DNA of 64,000 bases, from positions 498,329 through 562,328 of the forward strand of contig NZ_JAMKOJ010000002.1 in the NCBI RefSeq assembly GCF_023700755.1. Reading direction: 5' to 3'. Shown piece after piece: positions 26,204-34,973 of this stretch. This stretch comes from Allorhizobium sonneratiae. Lineage in GTDB: Bacteria; Pseudomonadota; Alphaproteobacteria; Rhizobiales; Rhizobiaceae. Below the pieces are notes generated by a model. That model was not told the origin of the DNA and searched no databases. It saw nothing but the letters and a program-made list of their open reading frames with translations. Numbering within the stretch: position 1 is the stretch's first letter; each line of letters begins with the position of its first letter. The translations under genes and the position numbers were made by a program.

Positions 26204-27804
26204 TTGTAAATAAACCCGACGGAGCCCTGATAACCACCGCTGGCTGTCGCTTCCTTGCGGCCATAGATCTTGTTGACGCGATTGAGGAAATACATGGCAC
26301 TGTCACCGGTGGGGTTGAAATTGTCATCGGGCCGCTGCAGATCGTTGCGGGCAACCGGCCGCACCAGATAAGGCGTGGCAATGATGACCAGCTCGCTCTC
26401 ATTGCGGACGAAATCCTTGCTGCGGAACAGCGTGCCGAGGATCGGGATATTGGCAATTCCCGGCAGGCCCGACATCGCCTGACGGATATTGTCCTGCACC
26501 AGACCGGCGATGACGATGGAGCCGCCGGAGGGCAGTTCGACCGTGGTCGAGGCCTCGCGCTTGCGGATGGACATATAGGTCTGGCCGGGAATGGAAGGAT
26601 TGCCGCTGCCATTGACAACCGAACCTTCAAAGGTCGGCTCGGAAACATCGGTCTCGATCGCAAGACTGATGCGACCGGGAGACAGAACCACAGGGCGGAA
26701 GTTCAACTGGACCCCATAATCCACCGAGGAATTGGAGCGGGTCACGGTGGTTTTGCCGGTATCGCTGTCGGTGGAGATATCCTGACCGCTCGCCAGGCGA
26801 TATTCGCCACCGACATAGAATTTTGCCTGCTCACCGGAAATGGCCGTCAGCGTCGGCTCGGCCAGGGTGCGCATGACGCCAGCCTGTTCCATGGCATTGA
26901 TATAACCGGAAATGCCGAAACGGCCGATGGTCTTGGTCAGCGAGGCGGTTCCGCCGACATCGACGGCATTGCCGAGATTGGAGGGATTGGAATAGGTTAT
27001 GTTGCTCGATCCGTCCGACAGGGATGCACTGAAGCCGAGCTGTTTCAGCACCTGACGGCTGATTTCGGCAACCGTCACCTTCAGCATCACCTGATCTTCG
27101 CCTTCGATGGTCAGAAGATTGACGATCTGCGATGTCTGGCGATCTTCCGCATAGATCGCCACGGCGCCAATGCCGCTGGCATTGCTGCTTGTGGCGGTTT
27201 CGTTACGGGTCGTAGCTTCACCGCCCTGCAGGAAGGCTTTGGCCAGGCTGATGGCCCGCGAGGAGTCCTGCGGGGTGCGCACCGTTCCTGTCAAAAGGAC
27301 GTTGTCGGAAACGATTTCGACCTTGATATTGGAATCAGGAATGAAACGTTTGAGATTGGCCTCCAGCCCGGTGATATCCCGCTCCACTTCGAGATCGAGG
27401 CTGACGATTTCCCGCCCCTTGTCGCCGAAAACGAAAATATTGGTCTGGCCGACTTTCTTGCCGAACAAATAGATACGCCGGGATGTGCGGGTCACGGCAT
27501 CAGCGATGGTCGGATCAGCCACCAGAATGTCATGCGCGTCTTCGGGCAGATCGACGACAAGCGCCTTGTTCAGACCAAGCTTGAGAGAGCGGTGTGCGCC
27601 CGGCCCCGATTGCGTGATGCGGATCAGGCTCTGGGTTTCGGCCGCTGCCGGTGTCGGCGCGCCCAAAAGACGGCCAGAACCTGCCGGCACGCCGAATGCC
27701 GTCAGGCCGATCGTTAACACGGAGCAGATCAAGCCGCGGAAAGCGGCGGAGCAGTGGGAACGAAGCGTCTTCATCATCGGCTTTCTCAGGAGAAACGTTT
27801 TCAT
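26200..27804 (-). CDS. cpaC: Tad pilus outer-membrane secretin CpaC (RcpA)
   Basis: The 534-residue protein has a signal peptide (near residues 20-55), an N-terminal pilus-assembly domain (LGLNKALVVDLPEDAHDILV, then RRIYLFGKKVGQTNIFVF), a BON-like domain (NVLLTGTVRTPQDSSRAISL), and the secretin channel domain. The latter includes EQAKFYVGGEY and VELPSGGSIVIAGLVQDNIR. It forms the outer-membrane ring for pilus exit. The start ATG at 27804 overlaps the cpaB stop; an in-frame ATG at 27777 is an alternative. Confidence 0.96.
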   Translation of the reverse strand: MKTFLLRKPMMKTLRSHCSAAFRGLICSVLTIGLTAFGVPAGSGRLLGAPTPAAAETQSLIRITQSGPGAHRSLKLGLNKALVVDLPEDAHDILVADPTIADAVTRTSRRIYLFGKKVGQTNIFVFGDKGREIVSLDLEVERDITGLEANLKRFIPDSNIKVEIVSDNVLLTGTVRTPQDSSRAISLAKAFLQGGEATTRNETATSSNASGIGAVAIYAEDRQTSQIVNLLTIEGEDQVMLKVTVAEISRQVLKQLGFSASLSDGSSNITYSNPSNLGNAVDVGGTASLTKTIGRFGISGYINAMEQAGVMRTLAEPTLTAISGEQAKFYVGGEYRLASGQDISTDSDTGKTTVTRSNSSVDYGVQLNFRPVVLSPGRISLAIETDVSEPTFEGSVVNGSGNPSIPGQTYMSIRKREASTTVELPSGGSIVIAGLVQDNIRQAMSGLPGIANIPILGTLFRSKDFVRNESELVIIATPYLVRPVARNDLQRPDDNFNPTGDSAMYFLNRVNKIYGRKEATASGGYQGSVGFIYK

Positions 27805-28610
27805 TGCAGTGTGTCCTGCGAACTCTTGACGATCTGCCCGGATTTGATCACCTGCACCTGAGCGCTGGTGCCGTTTCTCTGGGAAAAATCATCGGTCGAC
27901 GCCGTGTCCTTCTCCTGCGCATCGGCAATCGAGCGCAGGGCAAGTGTCAACCGCTCGGCCACTTCCTGGGCGGCGGCCAGGGTCATGGTCTGCTCGTCGG
28001 TCAGTTCGAGTGTCGCCGTAGTGCCGACGACGGCCTTGACGCCATCCTTCTTCTCCTCGATCTGCTGATCGATGGCGAGAACGCGGACATTGGACAGAAC
28101 CGTTTCAGGGATATGCGTATCGCCTTCCCCCTTACGCACCATGATCACATCGACCCGGTCATTGGGGAGGATAAAGCCCCCGGCCCCGGTGGAGACCGTG
28201 ATCGGCGTCGAAACGGCCCGCTTGCCCGCCGGAAGCAGGGCTGACAAGGTCCGGCTGGACCCATCGGCCACTTTTTCAAGACGGATCGGCTCACCTTCGA
28301 AAATCGGCATCCGGACAATCATCCCGTCCAGATCCTTGAGGGCATTGGCACGATTTTGGCTTGTGATGAAACCGTCGACGACGCCCCCTTTTGGCCATTG
28401 CATCCAACGCATGGTTTTGTCCGTCAAACGGGCACCGATCGGCAGGCTTTCCGAGGCCACAAGCACACCAATCATCGGTTCCCGCTCAAGCTTGGGCGCC
28501 GATTTCTCGACAACAACCCGCTTTTGGCCCATCAGCCCCATAGCCAAAACACCAGCCAGGCCTGCCGCCACGACTGCGACAAGTAAAATCACTACCCTGA
28601 TTGGCTTCAT
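27801..28610 (-). CDS. cpaB: Flp pilus assembly protein CpaB (RcpC)
   Basis: The 269-residue protein has an N-terminal membrane anchor (VVILLVAVVAAGLAGVLAMG), then a SAF domain (IGVLVASESLPIGARLTDKT) and a RcpC-like region (VSTGAGGFILPNDRVDVIMV). CpaB is a periplasmic component required for pilus biogenesis. The start ATG at 28610 (MKPIRVVILL) is chosen; the open frame to 28739 reads into sequence without family similarity. It is the first gene of this Tad block, so the promoter should lie in 28611-28740. Confidence 0.94.
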   Translation of the reverse strand: MKPIRVVILLVAVVAAGLAGVLAMGLMGQKRVVVEKSAPKLEREPMIGVLVASESLPIGARLTDKTMRWMQWPKGGVVDGFITSQNRANALKDLDGMIVRMPIFEGEPIRLEKVADGSSRTLSALLPAGKRAVSTPITVSTGAGGFILPNDRVDVIMVRKGEGDTHIPETVLSNVRVLAIDQQIEEKKDGVKAVVGTTATLELTDEQTMTLAAAQEVAERLTLALRSIADAQEKDTASTDDFSQRNGTSAQVQVIKSGQIVKSSQDTLQ

Positions 28611-28743
28611 TGCCCGGCCCCCGGAAATACGGATTCGTTTTATCCGAGAAGAGCAGGAATTCGTGTAATTATGGTTAACAAACGACTTACAACAAGATTT
28701 GCCCGTTGCACGCCTCGAGATCAGGAAGCCATCTGGCATTCGC

Positions 28744-28792
28744 CTGCATAAAATTCTGACACCGAGTGAAACTTAAGGCGAAACTTATGCAG
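28744..28792. repeat. RIME-like module A only (copy 5), upstream of cpaB
   Basis: CTGCATAA (28744) and TTATGCAG (28785-28792) bracket a partial AAGGCGAAA core. Module B is missing. The rest of 28611-28922 is AT-rich with no gene seen. Confidence 0.6.
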
Positions 28793-28922
28793 CAAAAAGC
28801 CGGGCAGGATCTCCGGGAAAGAAAAAGCTGACTATATTTTATTGTGTTCACTCTGATTTTCTCTGACCCAGTCAGAGACACAAAACGGAATATTGCAACT
28901 CCATAAACAACAGAAATTATCG

Positions 28923-29168
28923 TCAAACAGCGTCATTTTTATTTATTTTGTCCCAACTACGCCGCATGTCACCTTTTTGCTGGCGCCGATGTCTCGTCTC
29001 GCGTGCCACCAACACGGCGATCGCAACAAAATACACCATCTGCAGCAAAACGCCCACGATCACAGTTTTAAATATCGTATCGGAGAGAGAACCGGTCACA
29101 ACGTAAGTGAAAGCAGAAAAAAATATCATAACGACAAACATCACCATGAATATTCTGGATACCCGCAT
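28923..29168 (-). CDS. ExoX/SyrA-like exopolysaccharide production repressor
   Basis: An 81-residue protein with two membrane segments (FMVMFVVMIFFSAFTYVVTG and TVIVGVLLQMVYFVAIAVLV) followed by a basic, hydrophilic tail (ARETRHRRQQKGDMRRSW). Its length, topology, the VVTGSL turn after TM1 and VLLQ in TM2 match my knowledge of the rhizobial ExoX/SyrA inner-membrane proteins that post-translationally dampen succinoglycan-type exopolysaccharide synthesis. It is a single gene in an AT-rich region without exo genes nearby. The start is ATG 29168 with a G-rich upstream stretch. Family assignment is by memory of pattern. Confidence 0.65.
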   Translation of the reverse strand: MRVSRIFMVMFVVMIFFSAFTYVVTGSLSDTIFKTVIVGVLLQMVYFVAIAVLVARETRHRRQQKGDMRRSWDKINKNDAV

Positions 29169-29388
29169 TCTCCACCCCCATCCACATTGTGATATATTAT
29201 TATTTTTCCTTCGAAAAATAACAACAACTTTCCTTATATAAAATTTGATTTCTCAGATATAAATAATATAAATGCCAAATTCGGAATGAAAATGCTGAAA
29301 TCTATTCAATGATTTTTTTTAATGATGTTATTATCACGTTATCGATACATTTTCTGCGCAACCTACTCCCAACCCGCTGCACATCCTT

Positions 29389-29495
29389 ACAGCACCGTGC
29401 GCCAAATATGGCGCACCAAGGTCGCGGTAACGCTTTATTTTACGCATTTCCGGACATAAAACCGTTTCGCACTTTTCTCGGAACAATAGTTTCGT
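29389..29495. repeat. RIME-like module B followed by family C repeat fragment
   Basis: ACAGCACCGTGCGCC and GTGCGCC / GGCGCAC (29397-29416) form a palindrome matching module B of the copy at 4967-5000. CGCATTTCCGGACATAAAACC and later TTTCTCGG (29442-29495) match family C. The 617-base interval 29169-29785 is unusually AT-rich and otherwise shows only the upstream region of the ExoX-like gene. Confidence 0.6.
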
Positions 29496-29785
29496 CGGTT
29501 GATTCTAAGATTTGCTACCCATTTACGAAATGGTTGATAACAAATGTCAAATCCATTTCACTCGTCTTAAATCGATGCCGATTTCAGCAAAATACAGTGA
29601 ATTACTTTAACATAAGGCTGCGGCCAAAATAGAGGAGCAACCTTATCTCTTCCTTATCATAAAGACTAAATTTCGCTTCATTCAAAATGATACTGCTCAG
29701 ATGAAGAGCGCATACACATGGTGTGCCATCATGCAATAACGGCATGCGTCACGACAAGGCATCAAAATGCGCCCACTATTCATCC

Positions 29786-30748
29786 TCAATAGCCGGACCA
29801 ACGGTCCACGACATGCTGGAGTTCTTCACCCCGTTCATAACGCGTGAGCTGCGCCTCGACATGGGAAAACAGCACGCTCACATCAGAGGCCGCAGCCGCA
29901 TGAGGTGTGATGACCACATTGTCCATGTTCCAGAGCGGGCTTTCGGGTAAAAGCGGCTCTTTTTCAAACACGTCCAGAGATGCTCCGCCGAGAACGCCTT
30001 TTTCCAGGGCCGCGATCACATCGGCCTCCACCTGACTGCCGCCTCGTCCGGCATTGAGAAAGACCGGCCTGCCAAGCGCGCCCTTCTGCCTGAGCTTGGC
30101 AAACAGGCTGCTGTCATAAAGCCCTCTTGTTTCCGCCGTCAGCGGCAACAATCCGACGAGAATGTCGGTTCGCGCCAGAAAATCATCGATATGGTCTTCG
30201 TCGAACGTTTCTATCCCGTCGATCTTTTTCAAACGCCGCGACCAGCCGACGACATCGAACCCCATCACCTTGAGCTTGCGAACCGCATCAAGCCCCAGAA
30301 CACCAAGCCCCATGACACCCACCGTCACGTCGCAGGCCTCGGGCTGACGGATCACCTCGTGCCAGATTTTTTCCCGCTGCTGTCTTTGATAGAGCGGCAT
30401 GTTGCGCAAATGGTAGAGACAGTTCAGCACCACCCATTCGCTCATCCGGTCCGTCAGGCTGCGATCGACAAAACGGATGATCGGCAGATCCGGCAGGCCG
30501 GGCAGGCTCAGCAGGTGATCGACGCCCGCACCACCGGAAAACAGAAGTTTCAGGCCCGGCGCACGGGAAAACAACGACGGGTCCGGTTTCCAGACCACGG
30601 CATAGGCGGCCTCGGACAGATCGCGCCCGGCATGGGCGGAATCGGCAAGATCAATGACCTCACGCCCGGGGAAAGCCCCCTTCAACGCCTCGCTCACGGC
30701 TTCGCGCGCGAATTTGAGATCGATCACCACGGGGCGTTTGTCTGTCAT
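29786..30748 (-). CDS. D-2-hydroxyacid dehydrogenase (GhrA-like glyoxylate/hydroxypyruvate reductase)
   Basis: The 320-residue NAD(P)-dependent enzyme has the Rossmann motif VGVMGLGVLGLDAVRKL near residue 148. The catalytic Arg is in NAGRGGSQV near residue 237, the Glu in DVFEKEPLLPESPLW, and the His in VITPHAAAA. GhrA-type enzymes reduce glyoxylate and hydroxypyruvate. It begins 21 bases after yejF on the same strand and is probably the last gene of the yej transcript, though a functional link to peptide import is not evident. Confidence 0.9.
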   Translation of the reverse strand: MTDKRPVVIDLKFAREAVSEALKGAFPGREVIDLADSAHAGRDLSEAAYAVVWKPDPSLFSRAPGLKLLFSGGAGVDHLLSLPGLPDLPIIRFVDRSLTDRMSEWVVLNCLYHLRNMPLYQRQQREKIWHEVIRQPEACDVTVGVMGLGVLGLDAVRKLKVMGFDVVGWSRRLKKIDGIETFDEDHIDDFLARTDILVGLLPLTAETRGLYDSSLFAKLRQKGALGRPVFLNAGRGGSQVEADVIAALEKGVLGGASLDVFEKEPLLPESPLWNMDNVVITPHAAAASDVSVLFSHVEAQLTRYERGEELQHVVDRWSGY

Positions 30749-30769
30749 GGGAAGGTCCTGAAAGGCGTG

Positions 30770-32398
30770 TTACTGGCTGATTGTACCGGCCTTGATGGCC
30801 GTAAGATTGAAGGCGGCGGCGAGCAGAGCTTTGGTATAATCTTCTTTCGGCGTCTGGAAAATCGTTTCTGCCGGCCCCTGTTCGACAACTTTGCCGGCGC
30901 GCATCACGATCAGGTTATTGGCCAGCGCCCGCACCACCTTCAGGTCGTGGCTGATGAACAGATAAGCAAGCCGATGGCGTTGCTGCAGATCGCGCAGCAG
31001 ATCGACCACCTGCGCCTGCACGCTCATGTCCAAGGCTGAGGTCGGCTCGTCCAGCATGACGAAGCGGGGCTTGAGCACCATGGCGCGGGCAATGGCGATG
31101 CGCTGGCGCTGACCGCCGGAAAACTCATGCGGGTAGCGAAAGCGTGTGGCGCTGTCGAGCCCCACCTCTTCCAGCGCTGCCGCGACACGCCGGTCCCGCT
31201 CGATGGCAGACAGGCCGCGCTCATGCACTTTCAGCCCTTCGGCAACAATGTCACCCACCGACATGCGTGGACTGAGCGCGCCGTAAGGGTCCTGAAAGAC
31301 CACCTGCAGCCGATCACGCAACGGTCGCATCTGCTGAAAAGAATAGCCGTCTATGTTCTGACCGATAAAATGGATCGGCCCCTTGGAGGAGATCAGCCGT
31401 GCCAGCGCCAGACCGAGCGTCGTCTTGCCGGAGCCGGATTCGCCGACGACGCCGAGCGTTTCGCCCTCTCTGAGGCTGATATCGACACCATCCACCGCCT
31501 TGACGTGATCCACCACCTTGCGCAGGAACCCGGCCTTGACCGGGAACCAGACGCGGATATCCTTGCCCTCCATCACCACCGGACGGTTTGGATCGGCAAC
31601 AGGCGGTGCGCCTTTCGGCTCAGCGGCCAGCAGCTTTTTCGTGTAGTCGTGCCGGGGAGTGGTAAAAATCGCCTCGACCGGCCCGGTTTCGACGATCTTG
31701 CCGCCAGTCATCACGCAGACCCGATCAGCAAATTTACGGACGATGCCAAGGTCATGGGTGATGAACAGCATGGCCATCCCATGTGCTTTGCGCAAATGCG
31801 CCAGCAATTCGAGGATCTGCGCCTGCACGGTGACATCGAGCGCGGTGGTCGGCTCGTCGGCGATCAAAAGTTTCGGACGGTTGGCCAGTGCCATGGCAAT
31901 CATCACCCGTTGGCGCTGGCCGCCGGACAGCTGATGCGGAAAAGCATTGAGCCGCTTTTCCGGCTCACGGATGCCGACCTGCCGCAACAGTTCCAGCACC
32001 TTGTCGCGCGCCGCCTGCCGGGCCATGCCCTGATGCAGGTTCAAGACCTCGCCGATCTGCCGCTCGATCGTATGCAGCGGATTGAGCGAGGTCATCGGCT
32101 CCTGAAAGATCATGGTGATGTCGTTGCCACGCACCGCCCTGAGCTGCCGCTCATCCAGCCCCAGCAGGTCGCGGCCTTCAAACAGGATTTCTCCGCCGGG
32201 ATGATGGGCAGCGGGATAGGGCAAAAGCTTCAGGATCGAGGCAGCCGTCACCGATTTGCCCGAGCCGCTTTCGCCGACCAGAGCCAGCACCTCGCCCGGT
32301 GCGATATCGAAGCTGATGCCGTCCACGGCAAGACTGTCCACGCCCCCCTGGCGAAAGGCGACCGAAAGATTGCGGACGGAAAGGATCGGCGCGCTCAT
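30770..32398 (-). CDS. yejF: Peptide ABC transporter ATP-binding protein YejF (two fused ATPase domains)
   Basis: The 542-residue protein contains two complete ABC domains. The first has Walker [17 protein letters not shown] and signature LSGGQRQRV. The second has [17 protein letters not shown] and FSGGQRQRI. This tandem form is typical of YejF. It energises import of oligopeptides, including microcin C-type and host antimicrobial peptides in relatives. It overlaps yejE by four bases (32395-32398). Confidence 0.95.
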   Translation of the reverse strand: MSAPILSVRNLSVAFRQGGVDSLAVDGISFDIAPGEVLALVGESGSGKSVTAASILKLLPYPAAHHPGGEILFEGRDLLGLDERQLRAVRGNDITMIFQEPMTSLNPLHTIERQIGEVLNLHQGMARQAARDKVLELLRQVGIREPEKRLNAFPHQLSGGQRQRVMIAMALANRPKLLIADEPTTALDVTVQAQILELLAHLRKAHGMAMLFITHDLGIVRKFADRVCVMTGGKIVETGPVEAIFTTPRHDYTKKLLAAEPKGAPPVADPNRPVVMEGKDIRVWFPVKAGFLRKVVDHVKAVDGVDISLREGETLGVVGESGSGKTTLGLALARLISSKGPIHFIGQNIDGYSFQQMRPLRDRLQVVFQDPYGALSPRMSVGDIVAEGLKVHERGLSAIERDRRVAAALEEVGLDSATRFRYPHEFSGGQRQRIAIARAMVLKPRFVMLDEPTSALDMSVQAQVVDLLRDLQQRHRLAYLFISHDLKVVRALANNLIVMRAGKVVEQGPAETIFQTPKEDYTKALLAAAFNLTAIKAGTISQ

Positions 32399-33528
32399 TT
32401 GAAGGTCTTCCTCGGATCGAAGGCATCGCGCACGGCTTCACCGATAAAGATCAAAAGCGACAGCATGATCGACAGGGTGAAGAAGGCCGTCAGACCCAGC
32501 CATGGCGCCTGCAGATTGCGCTTGCCCTGAGCGATCAGTTCACCCAGCGATGGCGAACCCGGTGGCATGCCGAAGCCTAAAAAATCCAGCGAGGTCAGCG
32601 TGGCAATCGAGCCGGAGAGAATGAAGGGCAGAAAGGTCAGGGTCGCCACCATGGCATTCGGCAGAAGATGGCGGAACATGATCGTCCAGTTGCCGACACC
32701 GAGCGCACGGGCGGCGTTGACATACTCGAAATTGCGCGCCCTCAAGAATTCCGCCCGGACGATGCCGACGAAATGCACCCAGGAAAACAGCAGCATGATG
32801 CCGAGCAAAACCCAGAAACCCGGCGGCAGGATCGAGGCGATGATCAATAGAATATAAAGCACCGGCATCGACGACCAGATTTCGATGAAACGCTGCATCA
32901 GAAGATCGGTCCAGCCGCCGAAAAAGCCCTGAATGGCCCCCGCCGTCACGCCGATCACCGCTGAGGCCGCCGTCAGCGCCAGACCGAACAGCACGGAAAT
33001 GCGAAAACCGTAAATCATCCGGGCCAGCACGTCGCGGGCCTGATCGTCGGTGCCGAGCCAGTCCATATTGCCGAGAATGCAGTTCGGGTCTTTCACCCCG
33101 AGCGGATAGGCCGAGCAGCGTTCCTCCTTGCTCATCAGCCAGAAGGGCCGGGTTGGAGCAGAATGGGGAATATAGGAATTGACCGTGTTGTAGGAATAGC
33201 GGATCGGCGGCCAGACCATCCAGCCATGCTCATCGATTTCCTTGGAGACGAAATCGGAGCGGTAATCGGTGACGGCGAGAAAGCCGCCGAATTTCGATTC
33301 CGGGTAATTGACGAAGATCGGAAACAGCAATTCGCCCTTGTAGGAGGCGATGATCGGCCTGTCATTGGCGATGAATTCCGCCCCAAGGCTCAAGACGAAC
33401 AGGACGAGAAACATCCAGAACGACCAGTAGCCGCGGCGATTGGCGCGGAAATTGCCAAGCCGCCTCCGGTTGAGCGGCGAGAGGAACGGTTTTTTCTGCG
33501 GTGCTGCCACCATGCCGGTCTTTTCCAT
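32395..33528 (-). CDS. yejE: Peptide ABC transporter permease YejE
   Basis: The 377-residue permease has the DppC-like fold: an N-terminal segment SFWMFLVLFVLSLGAEFIAN, a long periplasmic part with the DWLGTDDQARDVLARMIYGF motif, and the permease EAA-like loop NAARALGVGNWTIMFRHLLP. FLGFGMPPGSPSLGELIAQG follows. The large N-terminal periplasmic insertion is typical of YejE. The start is ATG 33528 (overlapping yejB's TGA) or GTG 33531. Confidence 0.95.
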   Translation of the reverse strand: MEKTGMVAAPQKKPFLSPLNRRRLGNFRANRRGYWSFWMFLVLFVLSLGAEFIANDRPIIASYKGELLFPIFVNYPESKFGGFLAVTDYRSDFVSKEIDEHGWMVWPPIRYSYNTVNSYIPHSAPTRPFWLMSKEERCSAYPLGVKDPNCILGNMDWLGTDDQARDVLARMIYGFRISVLFGLALTAASAVIGVTAGAIQGFFGGWTDLLMQRFIEIWSSMPVLYILLIIASILPPGFWVLLGIMLLFSWVHFVGIVRAEFLRARNFEYVNAARALGVGNWTIMFRHLLPNAMVATLTFLPFILSGSIATLTSLDFLGFGMPPGSPSLGELIAQGKRNLQAPWLGLTAFFTLSIMLSLLIFIGEAVRDAFDPRKTFK

Positions 33529-34616
33529 CACACATCCCTCCGCTCAAAGTCGATGCGTGGGTCGATCCAGGTATAGATCAGGTCGGAGAGGAGATTGACG
33601 CCCAGGCCGAGCAGCGAAAAAATATAAAGCGTGGCAAACACCACAGGATAATCCCGGTTGACCACCGACAGATAGCCCAGACGGCCAAGCCCATCGAGCG
33701 AGAAGATGTTTTCGATCAAAAGCGAGCCGGTGAAGAAGGCGGCGACGAAAGCGCCCGGTATGCCGGCAATGACAATCAGCATGGCATTGCGGAACACATG
33801 GCCATACAGCACCCGGCGCTCGCTTAAGCCCTTGGCGCGGGCCGTCACCACATACTGCTTCTTGATTTCCTCGATGAAGGAATTCTTCGTCAGCAGCGTC
33901 GTCGTGGCGAAGGCAGAGAGCAGCAGCGACAACAGCGGCAGGGTGAGATGCCAGAGATAATCGAAAATTTTCTGCCACCAGCTCAAGGCGGCGAAATTAT
34001 CCGAGGTCAGGCCGCGCAGCGGAAACCAGTTGAAAAAGGAACCACCGGCAAACAGCACGATCAGCAGAATGCCGAAGAGAAAGCCGGGAACAGCATAGCC
34101 GACAATGATGACGCCGGAGGTCCAGACATCGAAGCGGGAACCGTCCATCACCGCCTTGCGGATGCCGAGTGGAATGGAAACGGCATAGGAAATCAACAGA
34201 ACCCAGACACCGAGCGACACCGAAACCGGCATTTTTTCCAAAATGAGATCGATCACCGAGGTATTGCGGAAGAAGCTTTCGCCGAAATCGAAGCGGCTGT
34301 AATTCCACATCATCTCGACAAAGCGGGTGAGAGGCGGCTTGTCGAAACCGAACTGCTTGTTGAGCTTGGCAATCAGGTCGGGATCAAGCCCCTGCGCGCC
34401 GCGATAGGTTGAACCGCTGTCATTGCCGACCCCGCTGGAAAAATCCCCGCCGCCGGACAGGCGCTGATCGGCGCTGTCGCCCTGGCCGGACAATTGCGCC
34501 ACTACCTGCTCGACCGGACCACCAGGGGCAAATTGCACGATGAGAAAGGAAATGCCCATGATGCCGATCAGGGTCGGGATCATCAGCAGCAGACGGCGCA
34601 GAATATAGGCGGCCAT
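33528..34616 (-). CDS. yejB: Peptide ABC transporter permease YejB
   Basis: The 362-residue DppB-like permease starts [20 protein letters not shown], the first membrane segment, followed by the FAPGGPVEQ motif. An insertion ([20 protein letters not shown]) is characteristic of YejB. The permease loop [20 protein letters not shown] and the C-terminal segment are intact. It lies 358 bases downstream of yejA with repeats in between. Confidence 0.95.
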   Translation of the reverse strand: MAAYILRRLLLMIPTLIGIMGISFLIVQFAPGGPVEQVVAQLSGQGDSADQRLSGGGDFSSGVGNDSGSTYRGAQGLDPDLIAKLNKQFGFDKPPLTRFVEMMWNYSRFDFGESFFRNTSVIDLILEKMPVSVSLGVWVLLISYAVSIPLGIRKAVMDGSRFDVWTSGVIIVGYAVPGFLFGILLIVLFAGGSFFNWFPLRGLTSDNFAALSWWQKIFDYLWHLTLPLLSLLLSAFATTTLLTKNSFIEEIKKQYVVTARAKGLSERRVLYGHVFRNAMLIVIAGIPGAFVAAFFTGSLLIENIFSLDGLGRLGYLSVVNRDYPVVFATLYIFSLLGLGVNLLSDLIYTWIDPRIDFERRDV

Positions 34617-34735
34617 TATCCGCCCCTCCGGGTCATGTGGCCCGTTTCATTCCCGCCTTTGATGATGACGCCGGTTGCCATCGCTGTTGGCCCTGTCAAT
34701 CGCTCTGCCTTTTCGTCTGTGATGAGCCCCTCCTA

Positions 34736-34828
34736 CACATGGCCTGACCGGAATCGATTTCAGGAATCATGCAGGAGATTGAAACTGTTACCGCATCTGA
34801 TCCACGTTTTGCAAACGCGGGATGCAGT
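34736..34828. repeat. RIME-like repeat (copy 6, degenerate) between yejA and yejB
   Basis: CCTGACCGGAATCGATTTCAGG gives a short hairpin ending before ATGCAG, as in module A. GCATC...GATGC with an ACGTTTTGCAAACGCGGG core resembles module B. The copy is less regular than those at 4900 and 41249. Confidence 0.5.
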
Positions 34829-34868
34829 AGTGGTAACCGCTGAAATGCGGCCTGCAAAGGGCAAAGCG

Positions 34869-34972
34869 AGAGCATCGTGCCGAAAACCGGTTCCCACTTT
34901 TCAACCGATGCTCTCAGATTTTGTTTCCGCATCGGTTTGTCCGAAAACCGGTGCCCACTTTTCGGCCGATGC
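34869..34972. repeat. Tandem pair of rhizobial palindromes with CCGAAAACCGG / CCACTTTTC cores
   Basis: D1 (34869-34914) has AGAGCATCG / CGATGCTCT ends, and D2 (34929-34972) has GCATCGG / CCGATGC ends. Both share CCGAAAACCGGTxCCCACTTTTC. This core is a common dispersed palindrome in rhizobia and relatives. The pair sits just beyond the yejA stop codon, within the yej transcript, and could limit read-through into yejBEF. No gene is seen in 34617-34973. Confidence 0.75.
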
Positions 34973-34973
34973 T

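Noticed and set aside
29309..29632. A 107-codon plus-strand frame in the AT-rich region
   Set aside because: It crosses a module B palindrome and a family C repeat, has no ribosome site and no recognisable domain.
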